The translations under genes were made by a program, and so were the position numbers. From Burkholderiales bacterium (lineage in GTDB: Bacteria; Pseudomonadota; Gammaproteobacteria; Burkholderiales; Burkholderiaceae_C), in assembly GCA_025360385.1 (NCBI GenBank), contig JANYCG010000164.1:1-64000 (forward strand): DNA of 64,000 nucleotides. The letters are read 5' to 3'. Positions 35,368 through 43,772 of the stretch are shown here, piece by piece. Below the pieces are notes generated by a model, which saw only the letters and a program-made list of their open reading frames with translations, did not search any database and was not told the origin of the DNA. How positions within the stretch are numbered: the stretch's first letter is position 1; the number at the start of each line of letters is the position of its first letter.

Positions 35368-36015
35368 CTATTTCTTGAGTCCCGCGGGGCCGGCCGGCGA
35401 TTCTGCCACCGGTGGCACGGCGACCCCGCCAAGCGTCACGGGCTTTGCCGTTTCGCTGGAGCGCATCACTCGCACGCGAATTTTGAAATTCGAAATTCGT
35501 TTTTGCTCTCTGGGGCTCACAGCCACATTGCCGGCCACAATTTCCACCAGCTCTGGTTTTGAAAATCGCGGCGTGTTATTGGCCAAGTTGCGCAGCAACT
35601 CTGACACCCGTTCATTGGACTGCGCAATGCCTTGCAAAGTGACAATTTGATTCTCTTGATTCATTGACGACACATAGACGCCGTCCGGCAGCTGTTTTAC
35701 CAATTCGCTGAGCAAGTGGACGGGTTGATTTCTGTCGGCCTGCAAGTCTTCTACGGCCTGCTGCCGGGCTCGCAGCGCGGCAATCTCGCCTTCCAGGCCA
35801 GCGATGTCCTTGATTTGTCCTTCGAGCAGCTTGATTTCATTCGACAGGACAAGGTTTTTGCCCTGCTGTGTTGATATTTGGGATTGGTACCACAGGAATA
35901 TGGCTCCGGCAATCAATCCGCCCAGCAAGGCCGATATACCCAACGTCACATTGAAGAAATCTCGCCGCTGCTTTCGGGCAGCTTCTCGGTGAGGCAGCAG
36001 GTTGATCAGAATCAT
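35368..36015 (-). CDS. pilN: Type IV pilus protein PilN
   Basis: About 215 residues beginning MILINLLPHREAARKQRRDF, the conserved PilN N-terminus that inserts into a groove of PilM. One membrane segment (GISALLGGLIAGAIFLWYQ), a coiled coil (LSNEIKLLEGQIKDIAGLEGEIAALRARQQ) and a periplasmic domain (LPDGVYVSSMNQENQIVTLQG) follow. The ATG at 36015 overlaps the pilM stop as ATGA; sequence upstream to 36045 is out of family. Confidence 0.95.
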   Translation of the reverse strand: MILINLLPHREAARKQRRDFFNVTLGISALLGGLIAGAIFLWYQSQISTQQGKNLVLSNEIKLLEGQIKDIAGLEGEIAALRARQQAVEDLQADRNQPVHLLSELVKQLPDGVYVSSMNQENQIVTLQGIAQSNERVSELLRNLANNTPRFSKPELVEIVAGNVAVSPREQKRISNFKIRVRVMRSSETAKPVTLGGVAVPPVAESPAGPAGLKK

Positions 36016-37091
36016 TGCAGAAACCTTCGCAATGCCAGTCCGCAAGACGTCAAGTAAGACGGTGCTTCGCGCGTCATCCGTTTGAGTTTGACGCCGCTGC
36101 CCATTTCCATGCCGTCAAAAGGGTTCACCAGATTGCAAGGAAATGTCGTGTGTTGCGTCACTGCGGCGGTCAGGCCAGGCAAGGCCGACGAACCGCCAGC
36201 CAGCAAGATGTAGTCGACCTTGTTGTGCGGCGTGCTGGTGAAAAAGAATTGAAGGGCGCGCCCGATTTCCTGAACCATGCTTTCAACGAAAGGGCGCAAA
36301 ACGGCCGATTCGTAATCATCGGGCAATTCACCACTGCGTTTTTTTACTTCAGCTTCTTCGACCGAAAAGCCATATTGCCGGACGATCAGCTGAGTCAATT
36401 GGGCACCGCCAAAAGCCTGATCCCTGTCATACAACACTTCGTCGTCCCGGATCACCTGCATGCTGGTCGTCAGTGCCCCAACTTCAAACAGCGCCACTAT
36501 GGTTCCTGCTCCTTTGTTGGGCAAACTTTCAATCAATCGCGCTGTCGCCAGCCGTGACGCATAGGACTCGACATCCACAACGACTGGCTTTAGCCCTGCC
36601 GCCTCAGCCAAGCCCTGGATATCCTGGACTTTCTCGCGCCGCGAAGCCGCAATCAGCACGTCCAGGTCGCCGATTGACGCGTTGCTGGCACCCACTACAC
36701 AAAAATCAAGGCTCACCTCTTCAAGCGGAAACGGAATGTACTGGTTGGCCTCGGCCTGCACCTGCAGTTCAAGTTCGATATCAGACAAGCCCCCGGGCAA
36801 AATGATTTTTTTCGTGATGACGGCCGAAGGCGGCAGTGCCATCGCGACATTTTTCGTTTTGGTGCCGCTCTTTTTGACTAACCGCCGCACCGCTTCGGCA
36901 ACTTCGTCGAATTTTTCGATGTTACCGTCAGTGATCCAGCCGCGTTCCAATGGCTCCATCGCACAGCGTTCCAACACCAGATTGCCGCCCTTGTCACGAC
37001 TTAGCTCCACCAGCTTGACACTGGAGGAACTGATGTCCAAACCCAACATGGGCGCAGGCTGGCGGCTAAACAAAGACCCCAAAGAGATCAA
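36012..37091 (-). CDS. pilM: Type IV pilus assembly ATPase-like protein PilM
   Basis: 359 residues with the actin-like fold (FtsA/PilM): the N-terminal phosphate-1 region LGLDISSSSVKLVELSRD, VDVESYASRLA, the adenosine region ILLAGGSSALPGLTAAV and a C-terminal CGLALRRFLQ. It sits on the cytoplasmic face and binds the PilN N-terminus. The start appears to be TTG (37091), preceded by AGGGGA; homologues begin similarly just before SLGSLF. It is the first gene of pilMNOPQ, divergent from the PBP1A gene. Confidence 0.95.
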   Translation of the reverse strand: MISLGSLFSRQPAPMLGLDISSSSVKLVELSRDKGGNLVLERCAMEPLERGWITDGNIEKFDEVAEAVRRLVKKSGTKTKNVAMALPPSAVITKKIILPGGLSDIELELQVQAEANQYIPFPLEEVSLDFCVVGASNASIGDLDVLIAASRREKVQDIQGLAEAAGLKPVVVDVESYASRLATARLIESLPNKGAGTIVALFEVGALTTSMQVIRDDEVLYDRDQAFGGAQLTQLIVRQYGFSVEEAEVKKRSGELPDDYESAVLRPFVESMVQEIGRALQFFFTSTPHNKVDYILLAGGSSALPGLTAAVTQHTTFPCNLVNPFDGMEMGSGVKLKRMTREAPSYLTSCGLALRRFLQ

Positions 37092-37358
37092 AACTATCCC
37101 CTGAAACAGGCCAATTTGGAATCGGCGAAACTTAAGACTTCACTTGAATGCTATCAGTAAGCACCTTGTCACGCAAAGGTTTTTTCTTGTTTTGGGGTAT
37201 TCCAGCGTTGCCAAAAGCAGACGCTTCAAACCGAGCATGGGCGACAAGGGACACTCATTTTGACCTAAAAATGGATTTGCTTTGGATTGCAGCCCGTTCT
37301 TGGGGAAAATGGTAAACCGCGCATTTTTATAGTGTTCACGCGATCTTACGAATTTTCT
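37092..37358. promoter_or_regulatory. Intergenic region between divergent pilM and mrcA
   Basis: This 267-base region must hold promoters for both directions. A TATAGT at 37328-37333 lies 26 bases before the mrcA ATG as a possible -10, without a good -35. A short hairpin (ACCTT/AAGGT, 37163-37167 and 37176-37180) is followed by TTTTTCTTGTTTT and could be a weak attenuator or the end of a short RNA. Nothing firmer is visible. Confidence 0.3.
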
Positions 37359-39791
37359 ATGCCCGCCAAACCCCCCAGCAACACCCCCGATGCCGAGTCC
37401 GGCCCCATGGGCAATCCCGCCAAACCTGGCGGTGCTTTCAGCCTGGGCGGCTGGGCAACACGCTTGGCGTTTTGGGCGGTGGGGCTGGCAGTGGCTGGGG
37501 TTTTGGCCGTCCTGATGGTGATAGCGATAGCGCTGGCGGTGGCATTTCCCAATCTACCGGATATCTCTGACCTTTCCAATTACCGCCCGATACTGCCGCT
37601 TCGGGTGTTCACAACCGATAACGTCCTGATTGGCGAGTTTGGTGAAGAGCGACGCAACCTGACCCCCATCAAGGACATCCCAAAAGTCATGATTGATGCG
37701 GTGTTGGCCATAGAGGACACCGAGTTTTACCAGCACAGCGGCGTCTCGTACAAAGGCTTTGTCCGTGCGGCGATGGCCAATTTGGGCCGGGCCAAGAGCC
37801 AGGGCGCATCCACCATCACCATGCAGGTGGCACGTAATGTGTACTTGTCATCGGAGAAAAATTACATGCGCAAAATTTATGAGGTTTTGCTCACGTTCAA
37901 ACTTGAGCACTTGCTCAGCAAAGACCAGATTCTCGAAATCTACATGAATCAGATTTTTCTGGGCAACCGCGCTTATGGGTTTGCCGCTGCTGCCGAAGCC
38001 TATTTCGACAAACCGCTGAAAAACGTCACCATCGCCGAAGCGGCCATGTTGGCAGGGCTGCCCAAGGCGCCGTCTGCCTACAACCCGATCAGCAACCCCA
38101 AACGTGCGCGGATCCGCCAGTTGCACATCATTGACCGCATGGTTGAAAGCGGTTTTATCAGCGCCGACCAGGCCCAGCTTGCCAAAAAGCAGGAGCTGAA
38201 TGTCAAACTCAGCACGGACAGCAGCCGCGTGCATGGAGAGTACGTGGCTGAAACTGTGCGCCAGTTGATGTTTGGCCAGTATGGCACCGAGACCTACACG
38301 CGGGGACTCAACGTGTATACCACCGTGAATGCTGTCGATCAGGACGTCGCATATAAAGCCTTGCGCCGGGGTATCATGGATTTTGAGCGCAAGCAGATTT
38401 ACCGTGGGCCCGAGAAATTTGTCGAGTTACCCGCCGCTGGGGCCGAACTGGAAGAAGCCATTGACGAAGCGCTCGATGACCACCCGGACAACGGCGATGT
38501 CATGTCTGCCATTGTGCTGGACGCCAGCCCCAAAAAAATCAGCGCCATCCGGCAAAACGGCGAGGCCATTGAAATCACCGGGGAGGGGCTTAAACCTGCC
38601 CAGTCCGGGCTGGCTGACAAGGCCCCGCCCAACATCAAGGTACGGCGCGGCGCTGTGATCCGGGTCGCCAAAACCGGCAAGGACACTTGGGAGATCACCC
38701 AATTGCCGGAAGTGGAGGGTGCTTTTGTCGCCCTTGACCCGCGCAGCGGCGCCATCAGGGCCATGGTGGGTGGTTTTGATTTTGAGAAAAACAAATTTAA
38801 CCACGTGACGCAGGCCTGGCGCCAGCCCGGCTCCAGCTTCAAGCCATTCATTTATTCTGCGGCGCTGGAAAAAGGCTTCACGCCTGCCACCGTGATCAAC
38901 GATGCGCCTTTGTTTTTTGACGCAGGCGTCACCGGCAGCCAGCCCTGGGAGCCCAAAAATTACGATGGAAAATTTGAAGGTCCGATGTCCATGCGGCGCG
39001 CCCTGGCGGCTTCGAAAAACATGGTGTCCATCCGGATTTTGCGGGCCATTGGGCCGCAATACGCGCAAGAATGGATCAGCAATTTTGGTTTTGAGCCAGA
39101 AAAACACCCGGCCTACCTCACCATGGCGCTGGGCGCAGGGTCGGTGACGCCCATCCAGATGGCCACGGCCTATTCGGTGTTTGCCAATGGCGGTTACCGC
39201 ATCAACCCCTGGCTGGTGGCCAAAGTCACCGAGCAAAAAGGCAAGGTGCTGGCACAAACCAAACCGCCCGTGCTTGACGAATCCATGCGCGCCATCGACG
39301 CCCGCAATGCGTTTATTATGAGCAGCCTCTTGCAGGAAGTGACCCGCTCCGGCACGGCAGCCAAGGCCAAAGTGGCGCTCAAGCGGTCGGACATCTACGG
39401 CAAAACGGGCACCACCAATGACTCGATCGATGCCTGGTTCGCCGGCTACCAGTCCACCCTGGCGGCGGTCACCTGGATCGGCTACGACAATCCGCGCAAA
39501 ATGGGCGGCGGCAGTGGTGAAACTGGCGGCGGCCTGAGCCTTCCGATTTGGATCAGCTTCATGCAGCATGCTCTCAAAGGCGTGCCGGAACAGGAATACA
39601 ACCCGCCCGAAGGCGTCGTCAACTCGGGCGGCGAGTGGTTTTACGACGAGTTTGCCAAGGGCACAGGCGTGCGTAGTTTGGGGCTGGATAGTGATGCATC
39701 AAGTGGCTCGCCAATACCCGCCGTGATGCCCGTGCAGGCCCCGGCACCTGCGGACGAAAAAAAGCGGATTCTGGATTTGTTCAAGAACTGA
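37359..39791 (+). CDS. mrcA: Penicillin-binding protein 1A (bifunctional)
   Basis: About 810 residues: a cytoplasmic Pro-rich start and one membrane anchor (FWAVGLAVAGVLAVLMVIAIAL). The glycosyltransferase domain has catalytic AIEDTEFYQHSGV and GASTITMQVARN, then EIYMNQIFLGNRAYGF. The transpeptidase domain has SxxK in QPGSSFKPF, the SxN motif in AASKNMVS and KTGTTND. It polymerises and cross-links peptidoglycan. Divergence from pilMNOPQ is a conserved arrangement. The ATG at 37359 is chosen; a TTG at 37287 would add an unlikely leader. Confidence 0.96.
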   Translation: MPAKPPSNTPDAESGPMGNPAKPGGAFSLGGWATRLAFWAVGLAVAGVLAVLMVIAIALAVAFPNLPDISDLSNYRPILPLRVFTTDNVLIGEFGEERRNLTPIKDIPKVMIDAVLAIEDTEFYQHSGVSYKGFVRAAMANLGRAKSQGASTITMQVARNVYLSSEKNYMRKIYEVLLTFKLEHLLSKDQILEIYMNQIFLGNRAYGFAAAAEAYFDKPLKNVTIAEAAMLAGLPKAPSAYNPISNPKRARIRQLHIIDRMVESGFISADQAQLAKKQELNVKLSTDSSRVHGEYVAETVRQLMFGQYGTETYTRGLNVYTTVNAVDQDVAYKALRRGIMDFERKQIYRGPEKFVELPAAGAELEEAIDEALDDHPDNGDVMSAIVLDASPKKISAIRQNGEAIEITGEGLKPAQSGLADKAPPNIKVRRGAVIRVAKTGKDTWEITQLPEVEGAFVALDPRSGAIRAMVGGFDFEKNKFNHVTQAWRQPGSSFKPFIYSAALEKGFTPATVINDAPLFFDAGVTGSQPWEPKNYDGKFEGPMSMRRALAASKNMVSIRILRAIGPQYAQEWISNFGFEPEKHPAYLTMALGAGSVTPIQMATAYSVFANGGYRINPWLVAKVTEQKGKVLAQTKPPVLDESMRAIDARNAFIMSSLLQEVTRSGTAAKAKVALKRSDIYGKTGTTNDSIDAWFAGYQSTLAAVTWIGYDNPRKMGGGSGETGGGLSLPIWISFMQHALKGVPEQEYNPPEGVVNSGGEWFYDEFAKGTGVRSLGLDSDASSGSPIPAVMPVQAPAPADEKKRILDLFKN

Positions 39792-39831
39792 TGCCAGCAG
39801 CGTGGCCCCGCGAGGACACAGCGCCAACAAG

Positions 39832-40161
39832 TCACACCGAAAAGATCAGCGCCTGGCCTGCCTGCTCGCTCGAAAAATGCGACAAATTCTCGAAAAACTC
39901 ACTGGAGTCCCTGGTATCTCTCCATAGTTCGCTACTAAATTTATAGTGATGTCCGCCCGATCTGGCAGCCAACCAGATCTCGTGCAGGGGCTTTTGGAGG
40001 TTGATGACAATCTGGCTCTTGTTGGCAAACACCAATGTGACCATGCCCCCCGTGCGTTGGTTGTCGATGTCCGCGTCTGTCGTGTCGTTGATGCGGTCGC
40101 AACTGGCCTCCACCGCCCGTAGAACACTTTCAGCCCGGTCCAGGAATTCTGGGTCAGTCAT
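39832..40161 (-). CDS. cyaY: Frataxin-like iron donor CyaY
   Basis: About 109 residues, standard frataxin length. An acidic first helix ([22 protein letters not shown]) for iron binding is followed by the beta-sheet with [19 protein letters not shown] and [17 protein letters not shown], then [15 protein letters not shown]. It modulates iron-sulfur cluster assembly. The ATG at 40161 is 13 bases from the start of the divergent lptM. Part of the C-terminal half (39901-39952) resembles the AT-rich dispersed repeat, yet still encodes a recognisable frataxin segment. Confidence 0.92.
   Translation of the reverse strand: MTDPEFLDRAESVLRAVEASCDRINDTTDADIDNQRTGGMVTLVFANKSQIVINLQKPLHEIWLAARSGGHHYKFSSELWRDTRDSSEFFENLSHFSSEQAGQALIFSV
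39901..39952 (-). repeat. AT-rich dispersed repeat, copy 8 (in cyaY)
   Basis: Minus-strand reading: CACTATAAATTTAGTAGCGA, ACTATGGAGAGATACCAGGG, ACTCC. The core matches, but the frame is shifted relative to copies 1, 5, 7 and 14, and the encoded residues still fit frataxins. Chance similarity is therefore possible. Confidence 0.45.
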
Positions 40162-40174
40162 TACAATTTCACAG

Positions 40175-40396
40175 ATGATGAACAAGGTGTCAATTCTATT
40201 CAGGGCGTTTGCCCGCGTCGCGGGCGCAGGTTCTGTGGCGTTCGCGCTGGTGGCCTGCGGGCAGACCGGCAATCTTTATTTGCCAACCGGGGCAGCTGCG
40301 GCCAACCGTGCGTCATTGGGGCAATCCCTGCTTCCCGAAACTGCGTTTGCGGCCCAACCCGCTTCGGGGGCGTCCGGTCCAGCGCCAGCGCGCTAA
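40175..40396 (+). CDS. lptM: LptM (YifL-type) small lipoprotein
   Basis: 73 residues: a signal with lipobox [15 protein letters not shown]. The CGQxGxLYLP motif is the signature of LptM/YifL, a small lipoprotein that binds the LptDE LPS translocon and aids its oxidative maturation. An Ala/Pro-rich tail follows. It lies upstream of lysA, as YifL lies upstream of dapF in E. coli. Two adjacent ATGs (40175, 40178) are possible. TACAAT at 40162-40167 is a candidate -10 only 7 bases before the first ATG. Confidence 0.85.
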   Translation: MMNKVSILFRAFARVAGAGSVAFALVACGQTGNLYLPTGAAAANRASLGQSLLPETAFAAQPASGASGPAPAR

Positions 40397-40444
40397 GCGC
40401 CTGGTCGTGCGCTCTGGTGTTTTCAAACCAACGTCACATCCGCC

Positions 40445-40465
40445 AATCCCCAATCCCCAATCCCC
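40445..40465. repeat. Short tandem repeat (AATCCCC)x3
   Basis: Three exact 7-bp units lie between lptM and lysA, 37 bases before the first possible lysA start. They could vary by slippage; no coding effect is expected. Confidence 0.6.
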
Positions 40466-40507
40466 AACTGCCAACCGCCTGTTGCAAGGCTTTCTAACCT
40501 CGTGCAC

Positions 40508-41794
40508 ATGACCTCAAACCAACTCTCCGGCCAGCCGTTTTTCAGTTTTAAAGACCAATCCCTTTGGGTCGAGGGCCTGGCGCTGAACAGCCTGGCCCAG
40601 GCCCATGGCACCCCACTGTTTGTCTATTCCAAAGCGGCCATGCTCTCGGCTTTGGCGGCCTACCAGCGTGGCTTTGCAGGGCGCAAGTCGCAGGTCTGCT
40701 ATGCCATGAAGGCCAACCCGGCGCTGGGCGTGATCCAGGTATTTGTGCAGGCTGGCTGCGGTTTTGACATTGTCTCGGGCGGCGAGCTTGAGCGCGTGCT
40801 GGCGGCGGGGGCCGACGCTGCCAAGGTGATTTTTTCAGGCGTCGGCAAAACACGGGCAGAAATACGGCAAGCGCTTGAGGCGGGCATAGGCTGCTTCAAT
40901 GTTGAGAGCGAAGCCGAGCTTGAAGTGCTGAACGGCGTGGCGCTGGGCCTGGGCAAAGTGGCCCCAGTCAGCATCCGGGTGAATCCCAACGTGGATCCCA
41001 AAACCCACCCCTACATTTCGACCGGCCTCAAAGGCAACAAGTTTGGCGTGGCGCACGAGCGGGTGCTGCAAACCTACCAGCGCGCCGCCGCCTTGCCGGG
41101 TTTGCAGGTGGTGGGCATTGACTGCCACATCGGCTCCCAAATCACGCTCGAAAGTCCCTACCTGGACGCGGTCGACCGCGTGCTGGACTTGGTGCAGGCC
41201 ATCGAGGCCGCTGGCATCCACTTGCATCACCTGGACTTTGGCGGGGGCTTGGGCATCAATTACGGCGGCAGCGCCGACGCTGAACCACCCGCTGCCGACG
41301 CCTTGTGGGCCAAGCTGCTGGCCAAACTCGATGCCAGAGGTTATGGCCAGCGCCTGTTGATGATCGAGCCTGGGCGCTCGCTGGTGGGCAATGCCGGCAC
41401 GTGTGTGACGGAAGTCCTCTACCTCAAGCCGGGTGAGCAAAAAAACTTCTGCGTCATTGACGCGGCCATGAACGATTTGCCGCGCCCCGCCATGTATCAG
41501 GCGTTTCATCAGATCGTGCCGTTGGTCAATCGCCCAGAGGCCACCACGACGCTTTACGAAGTGGTCGGCCCAATTTGTGAAAGCGGTGACTGGATCGGGC
41601 ATGACCGCAATTTGGCCGTGAAACAAGGCGACCTGCTGGCCGTCATGTCCGCAGGTGCCTACTGCATGGGAATGGCCAGCAATTACAACTCGCGTGGCCG
41701 CGCCGCCGAGATTCTGGTGGACGGCACCCAGGCCCACGTGATTCGCGAGCGCGAGACGACGGCCGATCAAATGCGAAATGAGCGGCTGGTTTGA
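40508..41794 (+). CDS. lysA: Diaminopimelate decarboxylase
   Basis: About 428 residues, class III PLP decarboxylase (alanine racemase-like barrel). The PLP-lysine is in VCYAMKANPALGV, with GCGFDIVSGGELERVL, HIGSQI, the glycine-rich phosphate site LDFGGGLGINY and the active-site Cys in VGPICESGDW. It makes L-lysine from meso-DAP, the last step of lysine synthesis. A GTG at 40502 precedes the ATG at 40508 by two codons. It follows lptM by about 110 bases. Confidence 0.96.
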   Translation: MTSNQLSGQPFFSFKDQSLWVEGLALNSLAQAHGTPLFVYSKAAMLSALAAYQRGFAGRKSQVCYAMKANPALGVIQVFVQAGCGFDIVSGGELERVLAAGADAAKVIFSGVGKTRAEIRQALEAGIGCFNVESEAELEVLNGVALGLGKVAPVSIRVNPNVDPKTHPYISTGLKGNKFGVAHERVLQTYQRAAALPGLQVVGIDCHIGSQITLESPYLDAVDRVLDLVQAIEAAGIHLHHLDFGGGLGINYGGSADAEPPAADALWAKLLAKLDARGYGQRLLMIEPGRSLVGNAGTCVTEVLYLKPGEQKNFCVIDAAMNDLPRPAMYQAFHQIVPLVNRPEATTTLYEVVGPICESGDWIGHDRNLAVKQGDLLAVMSAGAYCMGMASNYNSRGRAAEILVDGTQAHVIRERETTADQMRNERLV

Positions 41795-41809
41795 AGCGAA
41801 GGACTCATG

Positions 41810-41846
41810 CCGCCAAGCGAAGCCGGGTCTTGCACGGCTTTGGCGG
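41810..41846. terminator. Bulged hairpin between convergent lysA and msrQ
   Basis: CCGCCAA (41810-41816) and AGCCG (41821-41825) pair with CGGCTTTGGCGG (41835-41846), giving 12 bp with a GCGA bulge and a 9-base loop. It lies 15 bases after the lysA stop. There is no T-run, so it may be a rho-dependent 3' end or an mRNA stabiliser rather than an intrinsic terminator. Confidence 0.4.
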
Positions 41847-41860
41847 GTGACTTATTGACA

Positions 41861-41916
41861 AATGCCCGGTAAGTTCCCGCCAGTGCTGAATAGTTAGCTA
41901 TATAAATAGAAGCATT
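41861..41916 (-). repeat. AT-rich dispersed repeat, copy 9 (between lysA and msrQ)
   Basis: Minus-strand reading: GCTTCTATTTATATAGCTAA, CTATTCAGCACTGGCGGGAA, then CTTACCGGGCATTTG. One of three intergenic copies; it lies between two convergent genes. Confidence 0.7.
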
Positions 41917-41933
41917 TCAAGGCGACGCCGGCT

Positions 41934-42683
41934 TCAATTCTCAGGTCGATTCACCCGTTTCTTGCGTCTGAATTCAAGCACCCGCCAGCCCAGCAAAACC
42001 AGCAAGACTGACGCATAGGCAAACACTTCGGAAAAATTGTTTTTGCCGGCGCGCATCCAGAAAAAATGCAGGATGCCCAAACCGGCGACGATGTAGACCA
42101 GCTTGTGCAGCCATTGCCAGAGCTTTGCGCCCAAGGCCTTGATGGCACGATTAAAGGACGTGGCGGCAAGGGGCGTCAGCAGCACAAAGGCGCTGAAGCC
42201 GACCAGGATGAAAGGCCGCTTGGCGATGTCTTTGGTGATGTCGGCCAGGTCGAAATTCATGTCAAACCAGCTGTAACTCAGCAGGTGCACGACGACGTAA
42301 AAATACACAAACAAACCCAGCATGCGCCTGAAACGGGCCAGTGCGGGGGTTTGGGTGACGACGCGAAGGGGCGTGACGGCCAGCACCAGGCACAGGGCGC
42401 GCAGCGTCCAGTCGCCGGTGGCGCGCACCAGCGCCTCGGCCGGGTTGGCACCCAGTTTGTTGGCGAATGCGGCGTAGACCAGCCACATGAAAGGCGTGAG
42501 CCAAAGCATGAAAACAATGGGTTTGCCCGAGGGGCGAAGCAGCATCCTGGCGAACCGGCCGGGTTGGGCCCGTGTCGCGGCTTGCGCCCTGCCGCGCGGC
42601 GCGGGCGGGGTGGCCGATGTGGACGTGGCTGCACTGGCTGAAGCGGCCGATGTAATCGACGGTGTAGACGGAGCGGCCATCAT
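41934..42683 (-). CDS. msrQ: MsrQ, haem-binding membrane subunit of methionine sulfoxide reductase
   Basis: About 249 residues. A Pro/Ala/Ser-rich N-terminus precedes six predicted membrane segments of the ferric-reductase-like (YedZ) family, with LVRATGDWTLRALCLVLAVTPLR, RRMLGLFVYFYVVVHLLSY (haem-ligand His) and WLHKLVYIVAGLGILHFFW. MsrQ passes electrons from the quinone pool to periplasmic MsrP. It follows msrP by about 40 bases. The start is uncertain: ATG at 42683 or 42680, with a further in-frame start at 42707. Confidence 0.93.
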   Translation of the reverse strand: MMAAPSTPSITSAASASAATSTSATPPAPRGRAQAATRAQPGRFARMLLRPSGKPIVFMLWLTPFMWLVYAAFANKLGANPAEALVRATGDWTLRALCLVLAVTPLRVVTQTPALARFRRMLGLFVYFYVVVHLLSYSWFDMNFDLADITKDIAKRPFILVGFSAFVLLTPLAATSFNRAIKALGAKLWQWLHKLVYIVAGLGILHFFWMRAGKNNFSEVFAYASVLLVLLGWRVLEFRRKKRVNRPEN

Positions 42684-42722
42684 TTTTGGCTCAAAAATAC
42701 AAGTCACGCGGATTCGCTGCGC

Positions 42723-43727
42723 CTAGAAGTTTTTCTTCAAGTCCAGGCCCGCATACATCTGCCCCACCTGGGCTTCGTAACCGTTGAACATCAGGGTTTT
42801 GCGCTTTTTGGCGAACAGGCCGCCTTCTTCGCCGATGCGCCGCTCGGTGGCCTGGCTCCAGCGCGGGTGGTCCACATTCGGGTTGACATTGGAATAGAAA
42901 CCATATTCATTGGCGGCCGCTTTGTTCCAAGCGGTTTTGGGTTCTTTGTCGGTGAATCGGATTTTGACCAGGCTCTTGCCGCTTTTAAAGCCGTATTTCC
43001 AAGGCACCACCAGGCGCACCGGCGCTCCGCTCTGGTTGGGTAACACCTCGCCATACATGCCAAAAGACAGCAAGGTGAGCGGGTTCATGGCCTCGTCCAG
43101 GCGCAGGCCTTCCACATACGGCCACTCCAACACGCGCGAGCCGACAAACGGCATGGTTTTGGGGTCGGCCAGGCTGACAAACTCCACAAACTTGGCGTTG
43201 CTGGCGGGTTCAACTTTTTTAATGAGTTCTGACAGTGAATATCCCACCCACGGAATCACCATGGACCAGCCTTCCACGCAACGCAGGCGATAAACGCGCT
43301 CTTCCTGAGCGCTGAGCTTGAGCAAGTCTTCCAGCGTGTATTTGGCCGGTTTTTTGACCAGGCCCTCGACCTCCACAGTCCAAGGCGTGGTTTTGAGCGT
43401 ATGGGCGTTTTGCGCCGGATCGGCCTTGTCAGTGCCGAATTCGTAAAAGTTGTTGTAGCTGCTGGCGTCTTTGTAGTCGGTAGTCTTTTCCATGGTGATC
43501 GCGCCCGCGACGTTGGACTTGGCCCCGGCCAGCGCTGCCAGTTTGCCAGGCCGAACGGTGACGGACTGCGCTAGCGCGTCTCGCGCCGCCCAGCTGGCCA
43601 TGGCCGCGCCCGCCATGCCGGTGGCCATTAAACGCATCAGCTCGCGCCGGTTTTGATAGACCGATACGGGCGTGATGTCGCTTGAAAAAACATGCTGGAA
43701 ACCGTTGCTGCCTGTCTTGATCAACAT
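42723..43727 (-). CDS. msrP: MsrP, periplasmic methionine sulfoxide reductase catalytic subunit
   Basis: 334 residues. A twin-arginine-type leader ([19 protein letters not shown], cleavage near ALAQ) precedes a sulfite-oxidase-like molybdopterin domain. The Mo-ligand Cys is in [17 protein letters not shown], followed by [20 protein letters not shown]. MsrP repairs oxidised methionines in periplasmic proteins. Its electron donor MsrQ is encoded next. The gene starts 46 bases after ccsB ends. Confidence 0.95.
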   Translation of the reverse strand: MLIKTGSNGFQHVFSSDITPVSVYQNRRELMRLMATGMAGAAMASWAARDALAQSVTVRPGKLAALAGAKSNVAGAITMEKTTDYKDASSYNNFYEFGTDKADPAQNAHTLKTTPWTVEVEGLVKKPAKYTLEDLLKLSAQEERVYRLRCVEGWSMVIPWVGYSLSELIKKVEPASNAKFVEFVSLADPKTMPFVGSRVLEWPYVEGLRLDEAMNPLTLLSFGMYGEVLPNQSGAPVRLVVPWKYGFKSGKSLVKIRFTDKEPKTAWNKAAANEYGFYSNVNPNVDHPRWSQATERRIGEEGGLFAKKRKTLMFNGYEAQVGQMYAGLDLKKNF

Positions 43728-43772
43728 GAAAACTCCTTGGGATGGGGCTCAGTCGGCAGGCCCCGCTGGTTC

